Below, one piece after another: positions 1 to 7,740 of a stretch of 54,253 nucleotides of DNA. The notes under the pieces are model-generated. The model did not search any database. It had not been told where the DNA came from and saw nothing but the letters and a program-made list of their open reading frames with translations. Position 1 is the stretch's first letter. The number at the start of each line of letters is the position of its first letter. This DNA is from Xylanibacter ruminicola (lineage in GTDB: Bacteria > Bacteroidota > Bacteroidia > Bacteroidales > Bacteroidaceae): the NCBI RefSeq assembly GCF_900142525.1, contig NZ_FRBD01000006.1:1-54253 (forward strand), in the 5' to 3' direction. The position numbers and the translations under genes were made by a program.

Positions 1-202
1 CTGCAAAGGTACTAATCCATCTGCGAATAGTTAGTCTATTTACATGAAAATCTGCACTCAATTGTGAAATTGGAACATGATTTAACAAATGAGCTTTCAC
101 AATCATTAGTTTTTCCTCCAAAGTTTTTTGCTTTTTGGATTCTTTGTGTCTCAATGCAAGTTCTTGCAACTCCAATAAAACTGAATCTTCGTTTTTCTCC
201 AT
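1..202 (-). CDS. Transposase-like helix-turn-helix protein, OrfA type (C-terminus outside window)
   Basis: The minus strand has an open frame from an ATG at 200-202 that runs off the left edge (67 codons visible). It begins MEKNEDSVLLELQELALRHK, a charged N-terminal helix, followed by a segment with the pattern VPISQLSADFHVNRLTIRRW, which is a good helix-turn-helix of the kind found at the start of IS3-type OrfA transposase subunits. Known of the family: OrfA binds terminal inverted repeats and is usually followed by the DDE-bearing OrfB. That partner would lie outside the window, so the assignment rests on the HTH alone. It lies downstream of, and on the same strand as, the putative replication gene. 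A prophage or plasmid HTH regulator is an alternative. Confidence 0.5.
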   Translation of the reverse strand, partial: MEKNEDSVLLELQELALRHKESKKQKTLEEKLMIVKAHLLNHVPISQLSADFHVNRLTIRRWISTFA

Positions 203-292
203 TTTAAAACGTTTTTTTGATTCAACGTTTTTCAGGGTAAGACAACACGCTATCCTCTATATATATTAAGGTATATGTGATTTGTTGCATAT

Positions 293-323
293 CTCGTAGG
301 GGTGGTTGTTATAATCCTACGAG
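293..323 (-). terminator. Hairpin overlapping the stop codon of the replication-like gene
   Basis: Perfect 8-bp inverted repeat CTCGTAGG / CCTACGAG (293-300 and 316-323) with a 15-nt loop. The right arm covers the stop codon of the minus-strand gene ending at 317. There is no clear U-tract, so terminator function is uncertain. Confidence 0.35.
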
Positions 324-1264
324 CGTCCTAACAGATGCTCCCAACTGGCATCCATCTTGCGGCTTTGAAAACGTATAACGCTCCCAAGGTAATGAAAGAA
401 CATACCTTCGAGAATAGCCTCATCGAATAGAATGAGAGGTGTGTATTGGATGCCTATACGCTCGACATAGTTCTTGATGTCCTCTGCATTTAGATGTACC
501 TCAGTACGGTAGAGCCTCTTGGGATTGCCGTAGTAGTCGAGTATGTACTGCTTGTCAGAAGCATTGCTGATTTCTGCCGTTTTGTCGTAGGTTAGTACCG
601 TTATGCCCTTACTCTTGTCCTTTATGGCATTGCGTTGCTTGATGTTCACCGTCTTATACTTGTCTTGTTTGTTGAGGCTACCGCTGTTTGTGTATGTGAT
701 TTCTGGTCTGTCCTCGTCTCTGTCAATGATGCGTTTGCCGTTCAAGATGGCGGTCACGTCTTTGTTGTGGAGGTATGCCTTAACGAGTGGACTAACACTG
801 AATGGGGTATCAAGGCACAAGTCAAGACTCGTCACGTTATGGAACTCCAGCCCAAGTCTCTGCTCTATGTAGGTCAGAAAAAAGATGTCCTTTGAGTAGA
901 GAGTCTCGTTGTTGAGGCTGAGCCAAACCTTACGCAGCCCATTTGTGTGCGTGTTACTCTGCTCGTCACCTCGTGCGAGATTGAATTTCAGATGTCCGAA
1001 CTCTATATCACGTGTGCCATTGTCCAATCGAATGGCATAGACGTTTTCAAAATATCTGCCCTCTGTTCTGTATAGTCTAAAGTTGCTTTGGCTTTCATCT
1101 TCTATGTCGTTCACATCTAAACGCTCACCCATTTCAAGGTGGCTGAGTTGTTCAAAGTAGTAAGGATGCACGACCTCGTAACAAAGGGTCGCTGCATCAA
1201 GTTGAATAGGTCTGTTACATACTCGTTTCATCGTTTTGGTTATTACTCTCGTTATTTTCCTCAT
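317..1264 (-). CDS. Putative replication-initiation-factor-like protein (Rep_trans-like)
   Basis: This 315-residue protein has an internal pattern resembling replication initiation factors of rolling-circle plasmids and filamentous phages: a strand with SLDLCLDTPF near residue 150, a Tyr-Thr-x-Ser-Gly-Ser segment near 193, ITVLTYDKTAE near 222 and LYRTEVHL near 250. In that family these positions correspond to the acidic metal-binding strand, the glycine turn and the YDK and RxE motifs. The catalytic tyrosine cannot be assigned with confidence. ATG 1264 is used; the ATG at 1231 is an alternative and reduces the overlap with the small upstream gene (stop at 1215). The gene sits beside a transposase-like HTH gene and inverted repeats, suggesting an integrated plasmid or phage remnant. 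The match is from motif memory, so the family call is tentative. Confidence 0.45.
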   Translation of the reverse strand: MRKITRVITKTMKRVCNRPIQLDAATLCYEVVHPYYFEQLSHLEMGERLDVNDIEDESQSNFRLYRTEGRYFENVYAIRLDNGTRDIEFGHLKFNLARGDEQSNTHTNGLRKVWLSLNNETLYSKDIFFLTYIEQRLGLEFHNVTSLDLCLDTPFSVSPLVKAYLHNKDVTAILNGKRIIDRDEDRPEITYTNSGSLNKQDKYKTVNIKQRNAIKDKSKGITVLTYDKTAEISNASDKQYILDYYGNPKRLYRTEVHLNAEDIKNYVERIGIQYTPLILFDEAILEGMFFHYLGSVIRFQSRKMDASWEHLLGRS

Positions 1265-1406
1265 CCTTGTAAGGGATTGTTGACCAGTACGCTTTCATTG
1301 CGTCTGATATTGCTTGTTTGTGGGTCTCGCTGTGCGAACGCCCCTTCAAACTCTGTGAGATACGCATTTTGGTATCGTCACGTAAATCTCTGTATTGTCT
1401 TTTCAT
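1215..1406 (-). CDS. Small NUMOD3-like DNA-binding protein
   Basis: A 63-residue basic protein beginning MKRQYRDLRDDTKMRISQSL and continuing KGRSHSETHKQAISDAM. The pattern I-S-x-S-L-K-G-R-x-H-S-x-x-x-K-x-x-I-S is the NUMOD3 signature, a short DNA-binding module usually found in homing endonucleases. Here it stands alone with no nuclease domain. It overlaps the start of the replication-like gene by 50 nt (17 nt if the ATG at 1231 is used), so the two are probably co-translated. A role as a DNA-binding accessory or copy-number regulator of that gene is inference. Confidence 0.5.
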   Translation of the reverse strand: MKRQYRDLRDDTKMRISQSLKGRSHSETHKQAISDAMKAYWSTIPYKDEENNESNNQNDETSM

Positions 1407-1706
1407 TGTCTTAGTTCTTTTATTATAAATATTACGTTAGATAGAAAAAGTTGGTATAGTAGCGATAAAAATATTTAGTAGGTTGGCAGAATTAATTGAA
1501 AGAACGGTTCTATCCCTACTATTAAGTAGGAATGAAAAAGTGCGAAGAGGATACATAGACCCTACCCCCATAGGCAGAGGGCTTTCCCCCTACTTATGGC
1601 GATTTTGGTTTTACTATGCGTGAGACATTGCAAGCATAAAGTTCACGATTTTGTCGAAGTCCTCGATGAATTTTATGTTCGATATTTCGTCAGCGATGCC
1701 GACTGG
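1407..1706. other. Gene-free region with short inverted and direct repeats upstream of the replication-like operon
   Basis: No convincing gene lies here. It holds a perfect hairpin CCTACT-ATTA-AGTAGG (1515-1530), another AGTAGG (1477-1482), another CCTACT (1589-1594) and an imperfect inverted repeat around 1571-1597 (9 of 12 positions match). This clustering just upstream of a putative replication initiator is compatible with an origin or operator, but no nick site can be assigned. Confidence 0.4.
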
Positions 1707-1746
1707 AAAAAGCAAAGGTGGTCGAACATGACCACCTTTGCTTTTT
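1707..1746 (-). terminator. Strong bidirectional intrinsic terminator
   Basis: Perfect 17-bp inverted repeat (1707-1723 and 1730-1746) with core GCAAAGGTGGTC / GACCACCTTTGC, a 6-nt loop GAACAT, and A/T runs at both ends. It starts 12 nt past the stop of the minus-strand ABC ATPase gene and would end that operon. It can also act on the plus strand. Confidence 0.85.
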
Positions 1747-1757
1747 TTGTTGACTAC

Positions 1758-2432
1758 TCAAAGACTTACCTCGGGTACCACCTGACCATCAAAAAGATTG
1801 ATGATGCGTTGAGCATAGCCGGCATCGCGCTCAGAATGAGTAACCATCAGCACAGTAGTACCTTCTTGGTTCAGTTGTGTGAGGAGCTGCATCACCTCCA
1901 AGCCGTTCTTTGAGTCAAGATTTCCAGTAGGCTCATCGGCAAGGATCATCTTGGGATTCATCACTACAGCACGAGCAATGGCCACTCGCTGCTGCTGTCC
2001 ACCTGAGAGTTGCTGGGGGAAGTGATGGGCACGATGACTGATAGCCATGCGGCGCAGTACCTCTTCAACACGCTGCTTGCGTTCCTTCTTAGGTACACCC
2101 AGATAAGTCAACGGCAGTTCCACATTTTCCTCAACATTCAGTTCATCAATCAGGTTAAAGCTCTGGAACACAAAACCAATCTGGCCCTTGCGAACCTTGG
2201 TACGCTGACTTTCTTTTAGCGAACCAACATCCTGACCATCAAGCAGATACGTACCACTCGTCGGATTGTCGAGCAGACCCAAAATATTGAGCAGCGTTGA
2301 TTTACCACAGCCCGACGGTCCCATAATGGCCACGAACTCACCCTTCTTTACTTCAAACGATACGCCACCTAAGGCTACGGTCTCCACCTCTTCCGTGCGG
2401 AACACCTTCTGGATGTTTTCTAACTTAATCAT
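1758..2432 (-). CDS. ABC transporter ATP-binding protein (MacB/LolD type)
   Basis: This is the 224-residue nucleotide-binding subunit of a type VII (MacB/LolCDE-like) ABC system, which uses ATP in the cytoplasm to drive FtsX-type permeases. Visible motifs are Walker [10 protein letters not shown] (residues 38-46), the Q-loop segment [10 protein letters not shown], the signature LSGGQQQR, Walker [12 protein letters not shown] and the switch histidine in MVTHSERD. Length is normal for the family. It is the last gene of the minus-strand operon with the two large permeases upstream; only 39 nt separate it from the preceding stop. Pairing with HlyD and TolC genes further upstream suggests a tripartite efflux pump rather than lipoprotein release. 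Substrate is unknown. Confidence 0.93.
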   Translation of the reverse strand: MIKLENIQKVFRTEEVETVALGGVSFEVKKGEFVAIMGPSGCGKSTLLNILGLLDNPTSGTYLLDGQDVGSLKESQRTKVRKGQIGFVFQSFNLIDELNVEENVELPLTYLGVPKKERKQRVEEVLRRMAISHRAHHFPQQLSGGQQQRVAIARAVVMNPKMILADEPTGNLDSKNGLEVMQLLTQLNQEGTTVLMVTHSERDAGYAQRIINLFDGQVVPEVSL

Positions 2433-2471
2433 ATGCTTATTTGACTATTTGACAATTTACAACTTGACAAT

Positions 2472-4841
2472 TTATTCTGTCTTGATGCTGTCGACAGGGT
2501 TGGCCCTAACAGCTTTTATAATCTGGAAGCCAACGGATAGCACAGCTACAATGAGGGCAAAGGCGCAAGCGGCGACAAATATCCAAGGGCTCAGCGTGAG
2601 GCGGTAACTGAAGTTGGTAAGCCAATCGCGCATGATATACCAAGCCAACGGCACGGCAATAACAAATGACACCAGCAGCGGAGCACAGAACGTGCGGAGC
2701 ATCAGAGCCATGACCTCAGCCGAAGTCGATCCCATAATCTTACGAATGCCTATTTCCTTCTGGCGCTGGCGGATAAAGAAGAGCGACATGCCTACATAAC
2801 CCATCACTGAGATGATAATGGCAATGATGGTGAAGATGGTGATAATCTTCAACGTATTCTGCTGTTCAACGAAGGTCTTGGCAATATCCTCCTCCATGCC
2901 AGAAACATACCATTCCAATTGTTCCTCAGGAACATCTAATTCTCTCATCAGATCGACGAAAGCTGCCTTCGCCTGTTTATCGCCGTTAGTTCTGACAAGG
3001 AAACTGGGATTTTCCATATGCTCATGCAACTGAATGCCAAAAGGATCTGCTTCATGTAGCACGTTGATGTTATGGAATTCTTTGAGGATGCCGTTAACGG
3101 GGGCCTTATCATTCGCCATACCTATGGGCATCTCGCGGTCATCATCCTTCAACTCCATCGTACGCATGGCAGCCTCGTTCAGATAGTAGCCTTCAATGGT
3201 ATTACCATAATTCTTAAGCAACTCTAGGTCTAAGAGATTGAAGGCAGTAGAATCCATTTCTGCAACAAACAGGCTCATCCATTTACCATCGCGCATGACA
3301 CCCACCATGATAGCACCACCGCTGTTAGTAAAGGGCGTTCCGCTGTACTCACCAATGCGCTCCACAAAGGGCATCTTCTCCAATTTATTCCTAACCGTCT
3401 GACTCTTATCCTGTGGTGCACCCACATAGTAGAGATTCTTAGTGTTGTAGCCTAACGGCGCATGAATGAGATGGTTCAATTGGAGCCAAATGACAAGACT
3501 TGCTATAAGCATGGTAACTGTGATGACGTTCTGCAAGATAATGAACAAACGGCCCAACACCATCTTTGAGCGGAAGCGGAAATTACCCTTCACGATGTCG
3601 ATGGGTTGGAAACGTGACATTTGCCACGACGGCAGGAGACCAGAGATAAAACCCACCAATAGGATAAGGCCCAGACAGATGCTCACGCTACCGATATTGA
3701 TATCGTCGACCAATGCTATCTTACCCTTGAACAAGTTGGCAGCATCTTGCTGAAAACTAAGCGCCAATGCCAGTCCGATAGCAAAAGAGACAGCCACCAT
3801 CAATGTTGACTCAGCAATCAATTTCAGAGATATCCTACGCTGACTGCTGCCAAACAGACGACGAGTAGCCATCTCCTTGGCACGAAAGCCCGTATTGGCT
3901 ACCGTCAGATTGATATAGTTGCTGATAGCAAAGAAGAGGATGGCCAGCACAGCAGCCAGCATGATGCGGAGTCGCGTCTTGTCGCCTTTCAGCACCCCTC
4001 GTCCATCATTCTGAGGCGCAAACATCATATCCTTAAGAGGTATGATACTCACCTTATAGTCGCCCATCGCAGGTTGATAATTCTTGGCTAGAAAGTCGTT
4101 GATGGTTTTCTTCTTGCTGTCAAGCGACATACCTGGACGAAGCATGAAAAATCCCTTGCAGGCACTTCCAGAACTATAAGCATATGAGTAATTTTCGAAC
4201 TTATGTCCCTCAATCTGTGGATAACGCTCCATGCTGGCAATAACCTGTGTTTCATTAGGCAGTGCCGTATAGTCGAAATTCCTGGCAACAGCACTAACAG
4301 TATACACCAAGGTGCTATCGTAAATGGTATTGCTTGGATCCACCTCGCGATCGCCCATAATCTGCAAGGGCTCACCTATAGGGTCTTTATCACCAAAGAG
4401 GCGTTTAGCCAATCTATCAGTAATGACACATTTGTTGGGGGCATCTAAAGCCGTACGACGGTCGCCCTCTAACAAGGGGAAATCGAAGAACTGGAAGAAT
4501 GTAGAGTCGACCAGCAAGACAGAACCATTCCCCTTATCATCATCTTTTACCTCCAACTGATGATATCTGATTTTGCATTTTGAACTCATCACACAGCATT
4601 TCTGCTCAATCTCAGGACACATATTCTTTATCTGGACGGCAGCCTCTGGCCACAAGGCGAACGACGTTTCGCTGCCTATCATACAGATACGGTCGGCATT
4701 CTTATGCCAGGTATCAATACTGTACTGGCGCCAGGCATAGTCGCCCAACAGAATGATAAACATCAGCGATACTACTAGGCCCGCTATATTAATAAAGGTA
4801 TAGGCCTTATTACGTGACAGGAATTTGAAATAACTCTTCAT
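2472..4841 (-). CDS. FtsX-like ABC permease (MacB periplasmic core type), second copy
   Basis: This 789-residue permease has an N-terminal membrane segment near residues 16-35, a large periplasmic MacB-core-like domain (about 40-270), a three-helix FtsX domain near 280-400, a second membrane and periplasmic unit, and a final FtsX domain ending in the tail ANPVDSIKTE. This duplicated architecture is standard for Bacteroidetes efflux permeases of about 800 residues. The motif RQRQKEIGIRKIMGSTSAEV before the last helices is the coupling region that contacts the ATPase. It starts 3 nt after the stop of the upstream permease, so translation is likely coupled. It probably forms a heterodimer with that paralogue. 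Substrate is unknown. Confidence 0.92.
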   Translation of the reverse strand: MKSYFKFLSRNKAYTFINIAGLVVSLMFIILLGDYAWRQYSIDTWHKNADRICMIGSETSFALWPEAAVQIKNMCPEIEQKCCVMSSKCKIRYHQLEVKDDDKGNGSVLLVDSTFFQFFDFPLLEGDRRTALDAPNKCVITDRLAKRLFGDKDPIGEPLQIMGDREVDPSNTIYDSTLVYTVSAVARNFDYTALPNETQVIASMERYPQIEGHKFENYSYAYSSGSACKGFFMLRPGMSLDSKKKTINDFLAKNYQPAMGDYKVSIIPLKDMMFAPQNDGRGVLKGDKTRLRIMLAAVLAILFFAISNYINLTVANTGFRAKEMATRRLFGSSQRRISLKLIAESTLMVAVSFAIGLALALSFQQDAANLFKGKIALVDDINIGSVSICLGLILLVGFISGLLPSWQMSRFQPIDIVKGNFRFRSKMVLGRLFIILQNVITVTMLIASLVIWLQLNHLIHAPLGYNTKNLYYVGAPQDKSQTVRNKLEKMPFVERIGEYSGTPFTNSGGAIMVGVMRDGKWMSLFVAEMDSTAFNLLDLELLKNYGNTIEGYYLNEAAMRTMELKDDDREMPIGMANDKAPVNGILKEFHNINVLHEADPFGIQLHEHMENPSFLVRTNGDKQAKAAFVDLMRELDVPEEQLEWYVSGMEEDIAKTFVEQQNTLKIITIFTIIAIIISVMGYVGMSLFFIRQRQKEIGIRKIMGSTSAEVMALMLRTFCAPLLVSFVIAVPLAWYIMRDWLTNFSYRLTLSPWIFVAACAFALIVAVLSVGFQIIKAVRANPVDSIKTE

Positions 4842-4844
4842 TTC

Positions 4845-7232
4845 TTATTCTGTTTTAATACTTTCTACGGGATTAGCATTAGCAGCACGCCAGCTTTGGA
4901 TGATGACGGTAGCAAGGGTGATGGTGCCTACAGCGAGCAGGGTTAGAGGGAAGAGCCACCAATAGATAGGGGTGCGCTCGGCAAATGACTGGAGCCATTG
5001 CTGTCCGATATAGTAAGCAACGGGAGCAGCAACGATGAAACTTACGGCGAGCAGCAGGGCATAGTGACGGCAGAACATCATGAGGATTTCCTGTGTCGAA
5101 GAACCCATCACCTTGCGGATACCAATCTCCTTACGACGATATTCTGTCTCGAACATTGTCATGCAGAACACACCGATAAGGGTGATAATGAGACAGATAA
5201 TCGAAAAGACCATAACCTGACGGATGAATCGAAACTCGTCCTGATAGGTGTTTTCCAAGTCCTGGTCGAAGAAACTGACATTCGGTTCATGCTTGGCACC
5301 AAGTTTCATGCAGATGTCCTTGATTTTCTGGCGCATCCGAAGCTTATCAACACCCGCCGCCACACGGACATTCATCACGCCGAGATTGTTAGTCCACCCA
5401 TTGCTCAGGTAGTTTTCGCCATAGACGAGGAAAACCATAGGCGTGTCGTTGTTGTCTACACGGGTAGAGCCATAGCGCACATTCTGGCACACTCCGACGA
5501 CAGTCATTGATTCGTCGTTGTCTAACAGTTTCTTGTCCATCTCCACCCAGTCCCATTTCTTGCGGGCAGTCTCGTTGATGATATAGCAGTCGCCGTCATG
5601 TTCCGTAAAGTCACGCCCCTCAACAACCTTGATACCCATTGTGCGCAGATAGTGATAATCTACGGGCAAAGCAACAAACTGCACCTGATGATCCTTGTCG
5701 CCACGCCCCCAGCTCATATAACTGTCGGAGGTTCCAATCATAAACTGCGAATAAGCTACATCTACAACACCCGTCTGCTGTAGCAACTCAGAGCGCAGGG
5801 CCTCTTGCTTGTCAAGAATCTCCCATGTGTCGCAATACAGAATCTCGTCCTTCTCATAGCCATAGTCAGAATTAAAGATGTAGTGACTCTGAAGATAGAG
5901 AATACCGATGTAGACCACCATAATACTGGTGATGAGGAATTGCAGGCAGAGCAGAGCGGTACGCAACTTGCGACCTTTTGGTGTAAGTCCGAATGAGCCT
6001 TTCAATACCAAAGCTGGTTGGAACGAGGTGACATAGAAAGCAGGATAGAGACCGGCCACAATACCCACCAAGATGGCAGCGGCGGACAGAACAGCCAATA
6101 GAATACCATGATCGCCAAGCGCGATACTACCAACAGTAAGTTCCTTTAGGAACGGCCATTGCGACAACAGGTAGCATACAACTACAGCCAAGCCAAAAGC
6201 CAATACCGAAGTTAAAACCGTTTCAACAACAAAGCTGAGACGTAGCGAACTTACTGAGCTACCTAAAACACGCCGTGTATTAATACTCTTGATGCGCATG
6301 GGGCTCTCAGCCAATGTAAAGTTCAAAAAATTGATAGCAGCAATAATGATGACCAACAAACATGATATCTGTAGAATCATGTCAACAGCCTTGTTACCCC
6401 TGTCTTGCCCGGCATCCACACCCGAGAACCAAGTCTCTGTGAGTGGTTGCAGACGCATTTTGTAGCTTTCTCTTGCATCAGCCTCATCCCACTGGCTTTC
6501 CATTCCATGGTCTATGTACATTTGGTGAATCTGTTCCACTAATGGTTCTAAGATAGTTTTCCTGGTCTCTGCAGTATCCAATTGTTGGCGGAGGCGCAGA
6601 TAGCAATAATAGTTGTAGTTCTGGAAGTTACCCTTGTTTTCGTCTCCCATATTACCATAGACACAATTCCTTATAAGACAATTCTCAGGAAAATCCTCGT
6701 AAACGCCTCTCACCAAAATGCTATCTTTGCCATTCCAGAAATAACGACCTGCAGCCTGTATCGTTCCGAAGTATTTCATGGCTACAGAAGCTGGTATGAC
6801 GCGACCTTTTGTGTCTTCATCCGTCCAACCTATCTCACCATCCAATACTTTCGGAGCAAATGTCTTAAGTGCATCATTGGTTACTCTACAGCTACTAAAC
6901 ATCATCTCCGTATTGCCCTTCATAAATCTGGCGGTATTATACCATGCCTGGAAAAGACCCATACTTTCCACTTGAGGCATAGAATCAAGCCGTTCTGCTA
7001 GGAAGCGACTTGACAGCGATTGCCACTTGCTGTTATCCATCATGGCTGGAATCTCCACACGATAGAGCTGTTCGTAACCAGTCAGTTCCTTATTATAAGA
7101 ATGGTTATACGTCACCTGCGTCAAGAACAGATAGCAGGCAGCAAAGGCTACCGTGAGTCCCACAAAGTTCAGCATCGTCGCCGTCTTGAAGCGTCGTGCC
7201 ATATACCAGATGTTTCTAAATACTTCTTTCAT
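4845..7232 (-). CDS. FtsX-like ABC permease (MacB periplasmic core type), first copy
   Basis: A paralogue of the following gene with the same duplicated layout (795 residues, tail ANPVESIKTE, coupling motif EYRRKEIGIRKVMGSSTQEI). The start is the ATG at 7230-7232 (MKEVFRNIWYMARRF). A longer frame beginning at a TTG at 7259 is rejected because that TTG lies inside the -7 promoter box at 7257-7264, so the extension would not be transcribed. It is the first gene of an operon of two permeases and an ATPase. A two-part palindromic site at 7314-7353 lies upstream and matches the site before the tolC-like gene, pointing to shared control by the adjacent two-component system. Confidence 0.92.
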   Translation of the reverse strand: MKEVFRNIWYMARRFKTATMLNFVGLTVAFAACYLFLTQVTYNHSYNKELTGYEQLYRVEIPAMMDNSKWQSLSSRFLAERLDSMPQVESMGLFQAWYNTARFMKGNTEMMFSSCRVTNDALKTFAPKVLDGEIGWTDEDTKGRVIPASVAMKYFGTIQAAGRYFWNGKDSILVRGVYEDFPENCLIRNCVYGNMGDENKGNFQNYNYYCYLRLRQQLDTAETRKTILEPLVEQIHQMYIDHGMESQWDEADARESYKMRLQPLTETWFSGVDAGQDRGNKAVDMILQISCLLVIIIAAINFLNFTLAESPMRIKSINTRRVLGSSVSSLRLSFVVETVLTSVLAFGLAVVVCYLLSQWPFLKELTVGSIALGDHGILLAVLSAAAILVGIVAGLYPAFYVTSFQPALVLKGSFGLTPKGRKLRTALLCLQFLITSIMVVYIGILYLQSHYIFNSDYGYEKDEILYCDTWEILDKQEALRSELLQQTGVVDVAYSQFMIGTSDSYMSWGRGDKDHQVQFVALPVDYHYLRTMGIKVVEGRDFTEHDGDCYIINETARKKWDWVEMDKKLLDNDESMTVVGVCQNVRYGSTRVDNNDTPMVFLVYGENYLSNGWTNNLGVMNVRVAAGVDKLRMRQKIKDICMKLGAKHEPNVSFFDQDLENTYQDEFRFIRQVMVFSIICLIITLIGVFCMTMFETEYRRKEIGIRKVMGSSTQEILMMFCRHYALLLAVSFIVAAPVAYYIGQQWLQSFAERTPIYWWLFPLTLLAVGTITLATVIIQSWRAANANPVESIKTE

Positions 7233-7256
7233 ATTGCAAGCGATTTTTTGATGCTG

Positions 7257-7264
7257 CAAAGTTA
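7257..7264 (-). promoter_or_regulatory. -7 promoter box of the permease-ATPase operon
   Basis: TAACTTTG on the minus strand, matching the Bacteroidetes consensus TAnnTTTG, 24 nt upstream of the ATG at 7232. No strong -33 element is seen, in keeping with an activator-dependent promoter. Confidence 0.7.
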
Positions 7265-7313
7265 CGCCAATAAAACGAATCCGCCAAGGCTTTTACCCCT
7301 GACAGATGTAGTT

Positions 7314-7353
7314 TGTCTAAAAATTAGACATCTCAGCGTATGATTTTTAGACA
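7314..7353. promoter_or_regulatory. Bipartite palindromic operator, copy A
   Basis: Two 17-bp sites with centres 23 bp apart: TGTCTAAAAATTAGACA (7314-7330, perfect palindrome with a 3-bp centre) and CGTATGATTTTTAGACA (7337-7353). The whole stretch 7313-7354 aligns without gaps to 10399-10440 before the tolC-like gene. Its near edge is exactly 50 bp from the -7 box in both places. It is likely bound by the Fis-type response regulator encoded at 10472. Confidence 0.75.
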
Positions 7354-7373
7354 CTTTACGCATTTTTTCTCTC

Positions 7374-7600
7374 ATCTCTCAACAAATCTCTCGAAACGCC
7401 CGTGTATAAAGGCGATGCGAAGCATGAGAGATATTAAAAATCTCTCCCTAATCTCTCAACCATCTCTCAAAGGACAAGGATACGCTTACAGATAACATGA
7501 GAGATTAGGGAGGGATTCCTGAGAGATTCCTGAGAGATAAAAACAGTAAGAATGCCCTGTTTATAAGGGTTTCAAGAAATTTTAGGGAGAGATGAGAGAT
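7374..7600. repeat. Cluster of ATCTCTC/GAGAGAT heptamers with a long inverted repeat
   Basis: Five ATCTCTC copies (starting at 7374, 7386, 7440, 7451, 7462) and six GAGAGAT copies (7426, 7499, 7521, 7532, 7587, 7594). The arms 7440-7458 and 7498-7516 match at 18 of 19 positions with a 39-nt loop. No gene is present. The cluster lies 5' of the permease operon and 3' of the adaptor gene. Confidence 0.8.
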
Positions 7601-7654
7601 TTTCTATGATTTTCTATTTTTTCTGCAAAAAGAAGCATTCAAAGTAGAAAAAAA

Positions 7655-7713
7655 TTCCCAACTTGGGAACAAAACATTCCCAGCTTGGGAACAAAACGTT
7701 CCCTTACTGGGAA
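7655..7713. repeat. Three tandem TTCCC-n5-GGGAA palindromes with an exact 22-bp period
   Basis: TTCCCAACTTGGGAA (7655-7669), TTCCCAGCTTGGGAA (7677-7691) and TTCCCTTACTGGGAA (7699-7713). The first two are followed by CAAAAC. The array ends 27 bp from the stop of the adaptor gene, on its 3' side. The regular two-turn spacing fits either a protein-binding array or three small RNA hairpins. Confidence 0.8.
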
Positions 7714-7740
7714 TAATCTCAAAAGCTATGCTTTTGGATT

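Noticed and set aside
603..895. Plus-strand open frames opposite the replication-like gene
   Set aside because: Shadows of the minus-strand gene; no promoter, ribosome site or family pattern.
7233..7259. TTG start that would extend the first permease by nine residues
   Set aside because: The TTG lies in the -7 box itself, so it would not be on the transcript.
7374..7713. CRISPR array
   Set aside because: Repeats are short palindromes or heptamers without unique spacers of constant length, and no cas genes are nearby.
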